Assembly: GCA_002398875.1 (NCBI GenBank)
Contig: DHCC01000092.1
Span: forward strand, 1-42,430
DNA length: 42,430 bases
From: Bacteroidales bacterium UBA4912
GTDB taxonomy: Bacteria > Bacteroidota > Bacteroidia > Bacteroidales > Dysgonomonadaceae
Reading direction: 5' to 3'
The translations under genes were made by a program, and so were the position numbers. Positions within the stretch are counted from its first letter, which is position 1. Each line of letters opens with the position of its first letter. Below the pieces are notes generated by a model that saw only the letters and a program-made list of their open reading frames with translations, ran no database searches and had not been told where the DNA came from. Positions 7,259-15,900 of the stretch are shown in pieces.

Positions 7259-9261
7259 TTTAACATTTCCAGAAAAGATTTCTCATCAATAATCTTCACA
7301 CCCAGTTTTTGAGCCTTCTCAAGCTTAGCAGGTCCCATATTATCTCCTGCGAGAATATAATCAGTTTTCTTGGATACCGAACCGCTGTTTTTGCCTCCGT
7401 TCTGCAGGATTATAGCCTTGTATTCATCACGGGAATGCAGTTCAAAAGTACCACTTATCACGATACTCAGTCCTTTTAGTTTATCGGTTTTTGAAGCCAT
7501 TACATCCTCACTTAATTCGAATTGCAAACCCTGTTTTCTGAGTCGGTCAACAAAAGCCTTGAATTCAGTATTATTAAAGAAATCGATTATACTCTGCGCT
7601 ATCCGGTTACCTATCTCATCTACTGATGTCAACTCTTCAAAAGTTGCCTTTTCAAGCATATCGATATTAGGGAATGCCTGTGCCAGTTTCTGTGCAACTG
7701 TTTCACCTACAAAACGAATACCAAGTGCATACAGTACTCTCTCGTAAGAAACTGACTTAGATTTCTCTATACTCTCTATTAAGTTGCGAGCACTTGTCTC
7801 ACCCCATCTCTCCAGGTTAACAAGATCTTCAAACTTCAAATTGTACAGGTCTGAAGCATCTTTAATAAGACCTTTATCATATAACAGAGTTATGGTTTCC
7901 GGACCAATTGTTATATTCATTGCTCTGCGTGTAACAAAATGTTCTATTCGCCCTTTTATCTGTGTTGGGCAACCTTCTGTATTAGGACAATAATGAGCAG
8001 CCTCATCTTCATTCCTTATAAGTGGAGTACCACAGTCAGGACACTTGGAAGCAAAACGGACCTTATCCCCCATCAGAAAATTATCCTGTCGTGCTTCTTT
8101 ATTTACTGCAGTTATTTTTGGTATGATTTCTCCCCCTTTCTCTACATAAACCATATCCCCTATATGCAGATCCAGAGCATTTATGGCATCTTCGTTATAC
8201 AACGAAGCTCGTTTAACAGTTGTACCCGAAAGCAATACCGGCTCAAGGTTTGCAACTGGCGTCACAGCTCCAGTTCTGCCCACCTGATATGTGACAGACT
8301 CCAAACGGGATATTGCCTGCTCTGCATTAAATTTGTATGCTATGGACCATCTGGGGAACTTGGATGTAGCTCCCAGATTGCGTTGCTGTATAAGAGAGTC
8401 AACCTTGATAACAATACCGTCGGTGGTCACCGGAAGATTCTTACGCTCAACATTCCAATAATTTATAAATTCGAAAATCTCCTCCTTAGACTTACATTTC
8501 CTCATAGAATCTGAAACATTTAAGCCCCACTCGCGTGCTCGCATAAGATTCTCATAATGACTGTCTGTTGGCAACCCTTCACCCATGATATTGTAAATAT
8601 AAGATTCCAGTCTGCGGGAAGCAACCACCCTCGAATCAAGCAATTTAAGTGTACCCGATGCAGCATTACGCGGATTTGCAAAAAGTGGTTCTTCCTGATC
8701 TTCACGCTCTTTATTTAACACATCAAATGAGTTCCAGGGCATCAATATCTCACCACGAACCTCCAAAAATTCAGGTATATCATCACCCTTTAGTATCAGT
8801 GGAATATTTTTGATTGTTCTTACATTCTCAGTAACATCATCACCCATGCGACCGTCACCACGTGTTACAGCCCTAACAAGTCTGCCATTCTCGTAAATTA
8901 ACGATATAGATGTACCATCAAACTTAAGTTCACAAACAATCTCAAATTCCTCATTCAATCCTTTATTAACACGATTAAAAAAATCTGTCACCTCTCCTTC
9001 CGAGTATGTATTCTGAAGCGACAGCATAGGATACTGATGCTTCACTTGGATGAAATTGTTATTTATATCACTCCCTACTCTTACGGAGGGTGAGTTGGGA
9101 TCTTTAAATTCAGGATATTCAGTCTCCAGATCGATCAACTCTTTCATGAGACGGTCAAATTCAAAATCAGAAATTACAGGCTGCGATAATACGTAATAAC
9201 TGTAATTATGATCGTTTAGCTGTTTACGTATTGATTCAATTTTCTCTTTAACCTTTTCCAT
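7255..9261 (-). CDS. ligA: NAD-dependent DNA ligase
   Basis: This enzyme seals nicks in DNA with NAD+ as adenylate donor and is essential for Okazaki-fragment joining and repair. From the ATG at 9261 the product is 668 residues, the normal LigA size. Order of domains: Ia NAD-binding region (HNYSYYVLSQPVISDFEFD), adenylation domain with the nucleophile K113 in ELKFDG, OB fold, a four-cysteine zinc finger (CPDCG ... YCPNTEGCPTQ), helix-hairpin-helix repeats, and a C-terminal BRCT domain beginning KLKGLSIVISGTF. The longer frame uses TTG and would overlap the preceding gene. It lies 23 bases after the outer-membrane-protein gene, suggesting co-transcription. Confidence 0.97.
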   Translation of the reverse strand: MEKVKEKIESIRKQLNDHNYSYYVLSQPVISDFEFDRLMKELIDLETEYPEFKDPNSPSVRVGSDINNNFIQVKHQYPMLSLQNTYSEGEVTDFFNRVNKGLNEEFEIVCELKFDGTSISLIYENGRLVRAVTRGDGRMGDDVTENVRTIKNIPLILKGDDIPEFLEVRGEILMPWNSFDVLNKEREDQEEPLFANPRNAASGTLKLLDSRVVASRRLESYIYNIMGEGLPTDSHYENLMRAREWGLNVSDSMRKCKSKEEIFEFINYWNVERKNLPVTTDGIVIKVDSLIQQRNLGATSKFPRWSIAYKFNAEQAISRLESVTYQVGRTGAVTPVANLEPVLLSGTTVKRASLYNEDAINALDLHIGDMVYVEKGGEIIPKITAVNKEARQDNFLMGDKVRFASKCPDCGTPLIRNEDEAAHYCPNTEGCPTQIKGRIEHFVTRRAMNITIGPETITLLYDKGLIKDASDLYNLKFEDLVNLERWGETSARNLIESIEKSKSVSYERVLYALGIRFVGETVAQKLAQAFPNIDMLEKATFEELTSVDEIGNRIAQSIIDFFNNTEFKAFVDRLRKQGLQFELSEDVMASKTDKLKGLSIVISGTFELHSRDEYKAIILQNGGKNSGSVSKKTDYILAGDNMGPAKLEKAQKLGVKIIDEKSFLEMLN

Positions 9262-9284
9262 ACAATTTATTGAATTAACATATC

Positions 9285-10346
9285 TTACTGAAATACTCTC
9301 ATCCAAGGATAAACAGTTCCTTTGCGACTATTGTTTGTGAAATTATCAATAGATGCCGACACAGTTAAAGTTTGCTGAAACAGCACATTACCCTCTGTAA
9401 AATGCAGATTACCGTTCAGTCGCACTTTCACCCTGTCCGACTCCAGTAAACGAACATAGAATTTGCTCTGCAGATATGCGGAACCCTGAAGAAACGGTGT
9501 CCCCCAATACAGATCACCACCATAACGGTTATAAAATCTCATCCTGGGGTCACCTGCATAAAGTGTGTTTTCTGTACCAATACCCGAATATTCAATGTTA
9601 GCTCTTGAAATAAAGCCAATCGGCTTATGATCTTCATCAGCCTTTCTATCCCGTTCTATCCCGGCAAATACGCCTGCAGACAGCAATCCCTTAAAGTTTT
9701 TACGTGAATCAAATTCTATTCCCAAAGATGCAACTCCCTGCATCTGTTCACTTACCCCATACAGAGAATTCCCCGGTTTTGTTCCTGCATAATGATAAAG
9801 ATAAGACTGAAAATCAGCAAATAAACTACCTTTAGCCACTTTCCCCGAAAATCCCAGGAAGAAGCTCTCCCTGTTTTCAGGAGTTGCATATCCCGTCCAA
9901 TCCATCCATGCATTAAAAAAGTTCCTCTCTCTGCCTATTTGCCAAAACAAGCCCTGCATCAATGGCATAAAATAATTAACAGAATCATTAAAGAAAAAAT
10001 CAGAGTAGTTATTCAGTGCATCCCTTCGGGGAAAAGAACCTGCCCTAAATATTGTTTTGGGTGTCTGATATTGATAGTAAAGTGTTAAATCAACCTTATC
10101 AACCGCATGCTTCATTCCTGGTATTTTTAACAGATCCACACCTGCCATAATTGTATGAGTTGAGTCCCATGAGATACCACCTGCAGGCGTTATCCAAATA
10201 CCGTTTAAGGTCTGCGGACCGGTAAAAGAAGACTCCTTATACTCCCGGTTGTCAAAAAAATAATCAAAATCAAACTTCCATAGATAATCCTGTGCCTGTG
10301 TAGCAGCAACTGTGCAAAAAGTTAACAGCAAAAGGATGAGTCTCAT
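9285..10346 (-). CDS. Predicted outer-membrane beta-barrel protein, unknown function
   Basis: This 353-residue protein starts with a clear signal peptide (MRLILLLLTFCTVAATQAQ, cleavage near residue 18-19). The rest is rich in alternating aromatic/polar strands (LWKFDFDYFFDNREY, KVDLTLYYQYQTP, SKFYVRLLESDRVKVRLNG), as in outer-membrane beta barrels. It starts at an ATG and sits directly upstream of ligA on the same strand. I do not recognise a named family. The pairing with ligA may be only a shared transcript. No TAnnTTTG box was found in front of it. Confidence 0.7.
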   Translation of the reverse strand: MRLILLLLTFCTVAATQAQDYLWKFDFDYFFDNREYKESSFTGPQTLNGIWITPAGGISWDSTHTIMAGVDLLKIPGMKHAVDKVDLTLYYQYQTPKTIFRAGSFPRRDALNNYSDFFFNDSVNYFMPLMQGLFWQIGRERNFFNAWMDWTGYATPENRESFFLGFSGKVAKGSLFADFQSYLYHYAGTKPGNSLYGVSEQMQGVASLGIEFDSRKNFKGLLSAGVFAGIERDRKADEDHKPIGFISRANIEYSGIGTENTLYAGDPRMRFYNRYGGDLYWGTPFLQGSAYLQSKFYVRLLESDRVKVRLNGNLHFTEGNVLFQQTLTVSASIDNFTNNSRKGTVYPWMRVFQ

Positions 10347-10532
10347 ATTTCAGTCTTGATTTATTCTACAGTTCGTTATATACACCGGGAATGATAAAAC
10401 CATACCCAATAATGAAAAAATTATCTGTAAAAATACAAACATTAAATATAATCACACAGGTTTACGAAAAATATAACTTATTTAACGGTCTGTCCAATAT
10501 AAAAAGTCAACTCATTAGTATAACATTGGCTG

Positions 10533-10540
10533 TATATTTG
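10533..10540 (+). promoter_or_regulatory. Orphan plus-strand -7 element in the gap before the MATE terminator
   Basis: TATATTTG matches TAnnTTTG exactly but points toward no plus-strand protein gene; about 90 bases downstream is a hairpin with a T-run. No good -33 TTG is present. It may drive a small RNA of roughly 100 bases. Confidence 0.35.
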
Positions 10541-10560
10541 CCGTACTTTGGTCGGATCCA

Positions 10561-10590
10561 CTTCATACTCTCTTCATACTCTCTTCATAT
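10561..10590. repeat. 11-bp tandem repeat, 2.7 copies
   Basis: The unit CTTCATACTCT occurs at 10561-10571 and 10572-10582, followed by a partial CTTCATA. The copies are identical and the period is about one helical turn. Confidence 0.85.
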
Positions 10591-10627
10591 CCACCACATA
10601 TTTTTATGAGGAGGCTAAGGAAAATGT

Positions 10628-10648
10628 CCCCGTGAAGTCGGGGTTTTA
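10628..10648. terminator. GC-rich hairpin next to the MATE stop codon
   Basis: CCCCG (10628-10632) pairs with CGGGG (10639-10643) around TGAAGT. On the plus strand it is followed by TTTTAT, giving a proper terminator shape for a plus-strand transcript. On the minus strand it lies right after the MATE stop and is followed only by ACATTTT, so it is weaker in that direction. Confidence 0.55.
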
Positions 10649-11968
10649 TATCTTTCTCTCCCTCCATTTTCCACTTCTCAGATAAATAAATGAGAGTGTC
10701 ATTAACAGGAACCAATATACATGCTCTGTTGTCCATGCAGCTGCAACAGATGCCTGCAAATAAACAATTATAAACCACATATAGGAGACGTAAAAGACAA
10801 GAGTAATAATTTCAAAAAACAGGGCGGTGCGTGTATTACCTGTCCCCGAAACGGCACTAAACAACACAGAACCCAAACTGTAGATGGGGAGTGATGATAT
10901 CATAACATACAAAGGTGCTACCGTATCCGAAATAAGAGAAGGATTGTCAGTGTAAATTTTTATCATCAATTTCGGGAATGCAACAAGGACAGAAATCACA
11001 ATGAGCATAACAACCAGACTAATCATTGAAAGTCTTTTTATAAGGTTTGGAACTTCGTGTATTCTTCCGGCACCAATGGTATTGCTGACAAGTGTACTGG
11101 TGCTTGAACCTATTGCATGTGACGGTATAGTGAAAATTGTATAGAAGCTGCGTACTATGTTGGTAACGGCTAGTGGCCTCTCACCCATGTAATTTTCGAT
11201 CCATAAAAAGAAAAGCAACCAGGTAGATATTGAAAAAAGATATTGAGCCATCATAAAGATGGAGATATCAAGTGTTTTTTTAATTACACTCCATTGGAAC
11301 CTGATCTTGTTGAATCCATACTTAACAAGATCAACTGTTTTTTTGGTATATAAAAGAAAGAAAAGTGTAGATGAGAATTCAGCAATAACTGAAGCAATTG
11401 CAGCACCACCAATTCCCATCTCAGGCATTCCCAGGTTTCCAAAAATAAGACCGTAATCAAATATGACGTTTACAACACCCATCACAATAGCATTTATTGT
11501 AAGGACTTTTGTACGTGCAATGCCAATATAAAATGCACGGAACATAAGATTTGTGAATGCAAACATAAGTCCAAATACACGCCATTCAAGATATTCTGTG
11601 ACTGCACCCGCTACATCTGCAGATTCAAACATCAGGGGAACCCAGTTAACGGCACCATATCTCAAAACGGGAATCAATAAAATTGCAGGTATGAGCAGAA
11701 AAAGAGCGCCTTGTATTACAATATCGCCGATTTCAGTGTAATTTTTCTCTCCGTTTCGTCGTCCGATCAGAATCTGGCTACCCATACTAAAACCGAAACC
11801 TAGAGTATAAATCGCGATATAAATAACACCTGCTAATGCAGAAGCTCCCAGCTCAATCTCTCCTACTCTTCCCAGGAATGCTGTATCTATAACCTGTATG
11901 ATATTCTGAGCTAATAAACTCAAAAAGATAGGAGCGCTTATTTTAAAAATATGTTTGTTGGTATACAC
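10646..11968 (-). CDS. MATE-family efflux transporter
   Basis: This 440-residue inner-membrane protein of about 12 helices belongs to the MatE/MOP superfamily, antiporters that expel drugs or metabolites with H+ or Na+. The start matches Bacteroidetes MATE proteins (FKISAPIFLSLLAQNIIQVIDTAFLGRVGE), and GFGFSMGSQILIGR and the repeat-half GSSTSTLVSNTIGAG are present. The start is a GTG: an in-frame stop lies three codons upstream (11975-11977) and the next ATG would delete the first helix. The panD terminator ends only a few bases before this GTG, and no promoter box could be found between them, so expression may depend on read-through or a non-consensus promoter. The substrate cannot be told. 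Confidence 0.9.
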   Translation of the reverse strand: MYTNKHIFKISAPIFLSLLAQNIIQVIDTAFLGRVGEIELGASALAGVIYIAIYTLGFGFSMGSQILIGRRNGEKNYTEIGDIVIQGALFLLIPAILLIPVLRYGAVNWVPLMFESADVAGAVTEYLEWRVFGLMFAFTNLMFRAFYIGIARTKVLTINAIVMGVVNVIFDYGLIFGNLGMPEMGIGGAAIASVIAEFSSTLFFLLYTKKTVDLVKYGFNKIRFQWSVIKKTLDISIFMMAQYLFSISTWLLFFLWIENYMGERPLAVTNIVRSFYTIFTIPSHAIGSSTSTLVSNTIGAGRIHEVPNLIKRLSMISLVVMLIVISVLVAFPKLMIKIYTDNPSLISDTVAPLYVMISSLPIYSLGSVLFSAVSGTGNTRTALFFEIITLVFYVSYMWFIIVYLQASVAAAWTTEHVYWFLLMTLSFIYLRSGKWRERKI

Positions 11969-11975
11969 GTTTGTT

Positions 11976-12013
11976 TATTAAAAACCGCCAGTTAACTAAA
12001 TTACTGACGGTTT
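11976..12013 (-). terminator. Intrinsic terminator after panC-panD
   Basis: On the minus strand AAACCG (12013-12008) and CAGT (12006-12003) pair with ACTG (11992-11989) and CGGTTT (11987-11982), with one mismatch between the two stem segments. The run TTTTTAATAA follows. It sits 15 bases after the panD stop and just before the MATE GTG. Confidence 0.8.
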
Positions 12014-12027
12014 ATGAAACAGTGAAT

Positions 12028-12381
12028 TTATTTCTTTATTTTATTGGTCTTACCATCAAGGTTTATAACTGTTGGCTCGAAAGTTTTCGCCTCTTCCAAA
12101 GGTATACAAGCATAGCTCATGATAATTATAATATCATCTTTTTGAACTTTACGGGCAGCTGCACCATTTAGACATATTGTTCCGGATCCTCTTTCTCCGC
12201 GAATGATATATGTTTCGAAACGCTCGCCATTATTATTATTTACGATTGCTACTTTTTCATGTATAAACATATTGGCAGCATCAATTAGATCCTCATCAAT
12301 AGTAATGCTGCCTTCGTAATTAAGGTTGGCGTCCGTTACAGTTGCCCTGTGTATCTTTGATTTTAATATTTCAACCCACAT
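12028..12381 (-). CDS. panD: Aspartate 1-decarboxylase proenzyme
   Basis: PanD makes beta-alanine from aspartate for pantothenate synthesis. From the ATG at 12381 it is 117 residues, the standard length. The self-cleavage site that generates the pyruvoyl cofactor is intact at Gly24-Ser25 (NYEGSIT). Other family marks are K9 and H11 in KSKIHRATVTDANLNY, IRGERGSGTICLNGAAAR and the Y in MSYACI. The longer frame begins at TTG and overlaps panC, so the ATG is preferred. The panC stop lies 4 bases upstream, so the two are one operon supplying both PanC substrates' end steps, closed by the terminator at 11976-12013. Confidence 0.97.
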   Translation of the reverse strand: MWVEILKSKIHRATVTDANLNYEGSITIDEDLIDAANMFIHEKVAIVNNNNGERFETYIIRGERGSGTICLNGAAARKVQKDDIIIIMSYACIPLEEAKTFEPTVINLDGKTNKIKK

Positions 12382-12385
12382 ATTT

Positions 12386-13228
12386 TTATTTGTATCTGAT
12401 ATTGTCAATTAATCTTACATCTCCGCAGAATACAGCAATACACCCTACGATATAATCGGAATCGTTCCAGGAATCAATAGTTTGAAGATTATCCCCATCA
12501 ACTATCTGAAAGTACTCTACTTGTAAACCGGGAACTCTGTTTATTTTTTCCATTATATGATCTGTGAGTTTTTTGGGATTTAGCTCACTTTTTAAAGAAA
12601 GACTTTCGAGTAATATTTTGTATATCTCTGAGGCGTTTATCTTTTGTTCTTCAGACAGTCGCTGATTACGACTGCTCATAGCAAGTCCGCTATTTTCTCT
12701 TACAATAGGGATTCCTATTATTTTCACTGGCATTAAGAGTTGCCTGACCATCTCTTTTACAATGGCCAGTTGCTGGAAATCCTTTTCTCCGAAATAAGCA
12801 TTGTCAGGCTCTATTATCTTAAACAGTTTACTCACTATCTGTGCGACACCATTGAAATGCCCCGGTCTGAACTCTCCCTCCATCACCTTGTCGAGCTGAC
12901 CAAAATCAAATATACGCTTGTCTTCCTCCGGATACATCTCATGCACTGAAGGGGAAAATATATAATCGACTCCAAGTTTTTGGAGTAATTTATAATCCTT
13001 TTCAGGTGTACGTGGATAAAGCCTGAGATCTTCCTTATTATTAAACTGCGTGGGATTCACAAATATACTCACTATGCTGATATCATTCTCAGCAACACAT
13101 TTTTTTACAAGAGCAGCATGACCGTCATGAAGGGCACCCATTGTAGGGACTAAGCCTATCGTTTTTCCCTTTTTACGATAACCTTGCAGTTGACTTTTTA
13201 TTTCGGAAATAGTATCTATTATTTTCAT
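12386..13228 (-). CDS. panC: Pantothenate synthetase (pantoate--beta-alanine ligase)
   Basis: PanC joins pantoate and beta-alanine with ATP to form pantothenate, the precursor of coenzyme A. The 280-residue product has the adenylate-forming VPTMGALHDGH motif at residues 27-37, FVNPTQFN, GEKDFQQLA and the KMSKS-like MSSRNQRLS. An in-frame ATG at 13333 would add 35 residues without similarity to the family; MKIIDTISEIK at 13228 is the typical PanC beginning. It is the first gene of panC-panD and diverges from the starch-synthase-like gene. Confidence 0.97.
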   Translation of the reverse strand: MKIIDTISEIKSQLQGYRKKGKTIGLVPTMGALHDGHAALVKKCVAENDISIVSIFVNPTQFNNKEDLRLYPRTPEKDYKLLQKLGVDYIFSPSVHEMYPEEDKRIFDFGQLDKVMEGEFRPGHFNGVAQIVSKLFKIIEPDNAYFGEKDFQQLAIVKEMVRQLLMPVKIIGIPIVRENSGLAMSSRNQRLSEEQKINASEIYKILLESLSLKSELNPKKLTDHIMEKINRVPGLQVEYFQIVDGDNLQTIDSWNDSDYIVGCIAVFCGDVRLIDNIRYK

Positions 13229-13392
13229 CGACCGCATTTTACAGTGCAAAGCAACAAAATAATTGTCATATATTGAAAATATTTGCAATATTTCACTCGA
13301 AAATATCACCAACAAAACTCTTATCTCGCTCATTACCTGTCTTTTACGAGATTTAAGCTTTTATATTTTGTAATTATGTGGATTTTTTTTAT

Positions 13393-13400
13393 TATCTTTG
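13393..13400 (+). promoter_or_regulatory. -7 element for the starch-synthase-like gene
   Basis: TATCTTTG matches TAnnTTTG. TTTTG at 13366-13370 is a possible -33 box with slightly long spacing (22 bases). The ATG at 13426 lies 25 bases downstream, whereas the longest frame (GTG at 13378) would run through the box. Confidence 0.5.
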
Positions 13401-13425
13401 TACTCAAATTAAGATAATTAACTTC

Positions 13426-14244
13426 ATGTCTCAGAAAAAAATTTTATACATTACGCAGGAAATCTACCCTTATGTAGATGAAACTCCAATTTCAAATACT
13501 TCGCGATATCTACCTCAAGCCATTCAGGAAAAAGGTATGGAGATTCGTGCTTTTATGCCTAAGTATGGAAGTATCAATGAAAGAAGAAACCAACTTCACG
13601 AAGTTATTAGACTGTCCGGAATGAACCTTATAATTGACGACTCAGATAACTCTCTGATTATCAAAGTGGCGTCAATACAATCAGCACGTATGCAGGTTTA
13701 TTTTATTGACAACGAGGATTATTTCCAAAACAGGGAAACTCTGGTTGACAAGAACGGAGAAGAATATGATGATAATGAAGAACGCAGTATCTTCTTTGTG
13801 CGTGGAGTAATGGAAACGATAAAGAAGTTGCGCTGGGTTCCGGATGTCATTCACTGTCACGGCTGGTTTAGTGCACTTGCCCCACTCTATGTCAAAAAAG
13901 GATATAAAGATGACCCCTGTTTCAAAGATACAAAAGTTATATACTCTCTCTATGATGAAACTTTCAAAAAGCCATTCAATAAAAATATAGCTGAGAAGCT
14001 TCGTTTTGACGGAATTGGTGAGCCAGAAATAGATAAGGTAAAAAGCAGAGGTATAATGGATTATCAGAATCTGATGAAATTAGCTGTTGATTTTTCCGAT
14101 GGCGTAATCTTGGGTAGCCAGGATGTAGACCCCAAAGTTTTGCAATATATAAAAGATGAAAAGATAGACTATCTCCCTTATCAGCCTGATTTTGAAAAAA
14201 GTGTGGATGAGATTGAATCATTCTACAATAAAATAGCTGAATGA
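13426..14244 (+). CDS. Short glycogen/starch synthase-like protein (GT5 N-terminal domain only)
   Basis: The 272 residues align by eye with the N-terminal Rossmann domain of GT5 glycogen synthases: KILYITQEIYPYVDE, MEIRAFMPKYGSINERR, a central DVIHCHGWFSALAPLY, and the final regular helices. Full enzymes have about 470 residues, with a C-terminal GT1 domain carrying the catalytic Glu pair; that domain is absent. The N-terminal KTGGL loop that binds ADP-glucose is replaced by YVDETPISNTSRYLP. It is therefore probably not an active glucan synthase by itself. It is divergent from panC and followed by a DUF4270 gene 143 bases downstream. Annotation pipelines usually call it glycogen synthase; the actual role is unknown. 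Confidence 0.8.
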   Translation: MSQKKILYITQEIYPYVDETPISNTSRYLPQAIQEKGMEIRAFMPKYGSINERRNQLHEVIRLSGMNLIIDDSDNSLIIKVASIQSARMQVYFIDNEDYFQNRETLVDKNGEEYDDNEERSIFFVRGVMETIKKLRWVPDVIHCHGWFSALAPLYVKKGYKDDPCFKDTKVIYSLYDETFKKPFNKNIAEKLRFDGIGEPEIDKVKSRGIMDYQNLMKLAVDFSDGVILGSQDVDPKVLQYIKDEKIDYLPYQPDFEKSVDEIESFYNKIAE

Positions 14245-14387
14245 GAACAAAACTCTTAAATAAACCTCATTTTTAGCTTCATCTATACACAATTATATTT
14301 AAAATTAGAAAGAAAGCAATATTCTGTTTTCAATTCACATATTTTTTTTGGATATTTGCGGCGTTGAAATAATATTATTTGAAACGA

Positions 14388-15779
14388 ATGAAGCTCAAGA
14401 CTATATATAAGCTACTTATTATAACCTTTGTCACAATACTCTCTGTCTCGTGTAATGACACACTAGATCAGGTAGGCTTCACCATTCAGCCGGGAAAAGA
14501 CAGATTGGCAGTAGGTATTGACACTTTACAGCTACAGGCACGCACTGTGCAAGTGGATTCTATGTTTGGTGAAACAAACTATCCTGTACTTGGTGAATAC
14601 GCTGATCCGGTTTTCGGTTCAATAAAATCAGAGTATATTGCTGAATTTTATCTTCCAAAAGGCATGGACTTCAAGGAAGGAGCAATTATTGACTCAGTGA
14701 GAGTAGAGGTAGCTTATACATCAATTGTAGGAGACTCAATTGCTCCTATGAGATTATCAGTTTACGAAGTTGCGAAATCTTTAAAGGGATTCGCTGATTA
14801 TACAAATGTGGATCCGAAAAAGTTCGCAGATATGTCTGCACCTCTGGGTGAACAGATTTTCACGGGAAGAAATTCAACATATAGAAACAGATCTTTCACA
14901 GCAGAGGATTACTCAACAGTAAACTACAAAGAATATTACATTAATGTTGAAATCCCCAATTCTATTGGAGAGAGTTTTCTCACAGAATATAAGAAGCCGG
15001 GGAATGGTAAATTGTCAGACACCGACACGTTCAGAGAATTTTTCCCTGGACTATATTTCACTACCAGTTTTGGGAACAGCACTATTCTGAGTGCGGATAT
15101 GACTTCTTTATTTATTTATTACAAGTACAATGATGTAAAAGGGTCTTCAACTGGACAGGATACTATTCGCACGGGAGTATTCAAGTTGAATAACACACCT
15201 GAAGTAAGACAAATTAACCATATTGAGAGCAACAATATTGAGCTTCTTAAAGACAATCCCACATATACGTATATAAAAAGTCCTGCAGGTGTTAATACTG
15301 AACTAAAATTCCCGATATCTGAGATACATGAAAATTTACAGTCGAAGGCTTTAAACCTTGTAAATTTCACTGTATATGCCCTACCGGATGCATCAGATAA
15401 TGAAATGGTGAAATTAAGTCCACCTGATTATCTTCTTCTTATTAATAAAGATTCATTGAATGGCTTTTTTGAAAACAGGAAGCTGAGAGATAATGTTACG
15501 AGCTTCCTCTCTGAGAAGTTTGATGCATCAACTTATTCCTATAAATTCAACAATATTTCATCTTTGATAAATTACTATAACCAGGCCAATGACGGTGAAC
15601 CTTATGATCTGGTTTATTATCTCATACCGGTTGAAGCAACTTATTCAACAGTTCAACAAGGTTACTCTTCTCAGCAGATGCTTACCAAAATCCAAAATCT
15701 AATGTGGCCTACAGCGACAGTTTTAGATAAAAGGGAGGGTAGTTTACAATTGGAACTAATATTCAGCGACCTTCAGTAA
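14388..15779 (+). CDS. DUF4270 lipoprotein
   Basis: This 463-residue protein starts with a lipoprotein signal peptide; the hydrophobic segment ends LSVSC with lipidated Cys22. The mature part is beta-rich and fits the DUF4270 family of Bacteroidetes surface or periplasmic lipoproteins (DTLQLQARTVQVDSM, YPVLGEYADPVFGSIKSEY, and a late VYYLIPVEATYS). It probably sits on the outer membrane. The longest frame begins at a TTG three codons earlier; the ATG at 14388 is preferred. It lies downstream of the starch-synthase-like gene on the same strand. Family function is not known. Confidence 0.82.
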   Translation: MKLKTIYKLLIITFVTILSVSCNDTLDQVGFTIQPGKDRLAVGIDTLQLQARTVQVDSMFGETNYPVLGEYADPVFGSIKSEYIAEFYLPKGMDFKEGAIIDSVRVEVAYTSIVGDSIAPMRLSVYEVAKSLKGFADYTNVDPKKFADMSAPLGEQIFTGRNSTYRNRSFTAEDYSTVNYKEYYINVEIPNSIGESFLTEYKKPGNGKLSDTDTFREFFPGLYFTTSFGNSTILSADMTSLFIYYKYNDVKGSSTGQDTIRTGVFKLNNTPEVRQINHIESNNIELLKDNPTYTYIKSPAGVNTELKFPISEIHENLQSKALNLVNFTVYALPDASDNEMVKLSPPDYLLLINKDSLNGFFENRKLRDNVTSFLSEKFDASTYSYKFNNISSLINYYNQANDGEPYDLVYYLIPVEATYSTVQQGYSSQQMLTKIQNLMWPTATVLDKREGSLQLELIFSDLQ

Positions 15780-15874
15780 GTTACATTTTTACTTAGTTAG
15801 CTATAAAGAATAAAATTGACAGAAATATTTCCGAAGGAATCAAGGTTATTTTCTGAAGGGATAATTTTTGACAA

Positions 15875-15898
15875 CATTGTTCCAATGATAGTTTTTTT
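15875..15898 (+). terminator. Possible weak terminator after the DUF4270 gene
   Basis: CATTG (15875-15879) pairs with CAATG (15883-15887) around a 3-base loop, followed shortly by eight T (15892-15899). The 5-bp stem is weak. It lies between convergent DUF4270 and ruvB genes. Confidence 0.35.
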
Positions 15899-15900
15899 TA

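Larger units (their letters stand above)
10545..10650 (+). ncRNA. Candidate small RNA or leader gene with repeat-driven folding
   Basis: Between a TATATTTG box and a GC hairpin with T-run lies about 105 bases not explained by any gene. It holds 11-bp repeats (10561-10590). CTCTTCAT occurs twice (10570-10577 and 10581-10588); either copy can form 8 pairs, one of them G-U, with ATGAGGAG at 10606-10613. That purine-rich box also opens a nine-codon ORF (10606-10635, MRRLRKMSP), whose internal ATG at 10624 has AAGGAAA just before it. The 300-base gap holds no convincing protein gene. All of this is pattern reading; no known RNA family was recognised. Confidence 0.35.

Noticed and set aside
7939..8514. 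191-codon plus-strand ORF antisense to ligA
   Set aside because: Lies wholly inside the well-supported ligA gene and encodes a low-quality Cys/Ser/Tyr-rich string.
10391..10609. 72-codon plus-strand ORF in the gap between the outer-membrane-protein and MATE genes
   Set aside because: No domain, signal peptide or ribosome site, odd composition, and it runs through the promoter-like box and the 11-bp repeats.
14351..14358. GATATTTG as a promoter box for the DUF4270 gene
   Set aside because: Mismatch at the first position and no -33 element; the gene may be read from the upstream promoter.
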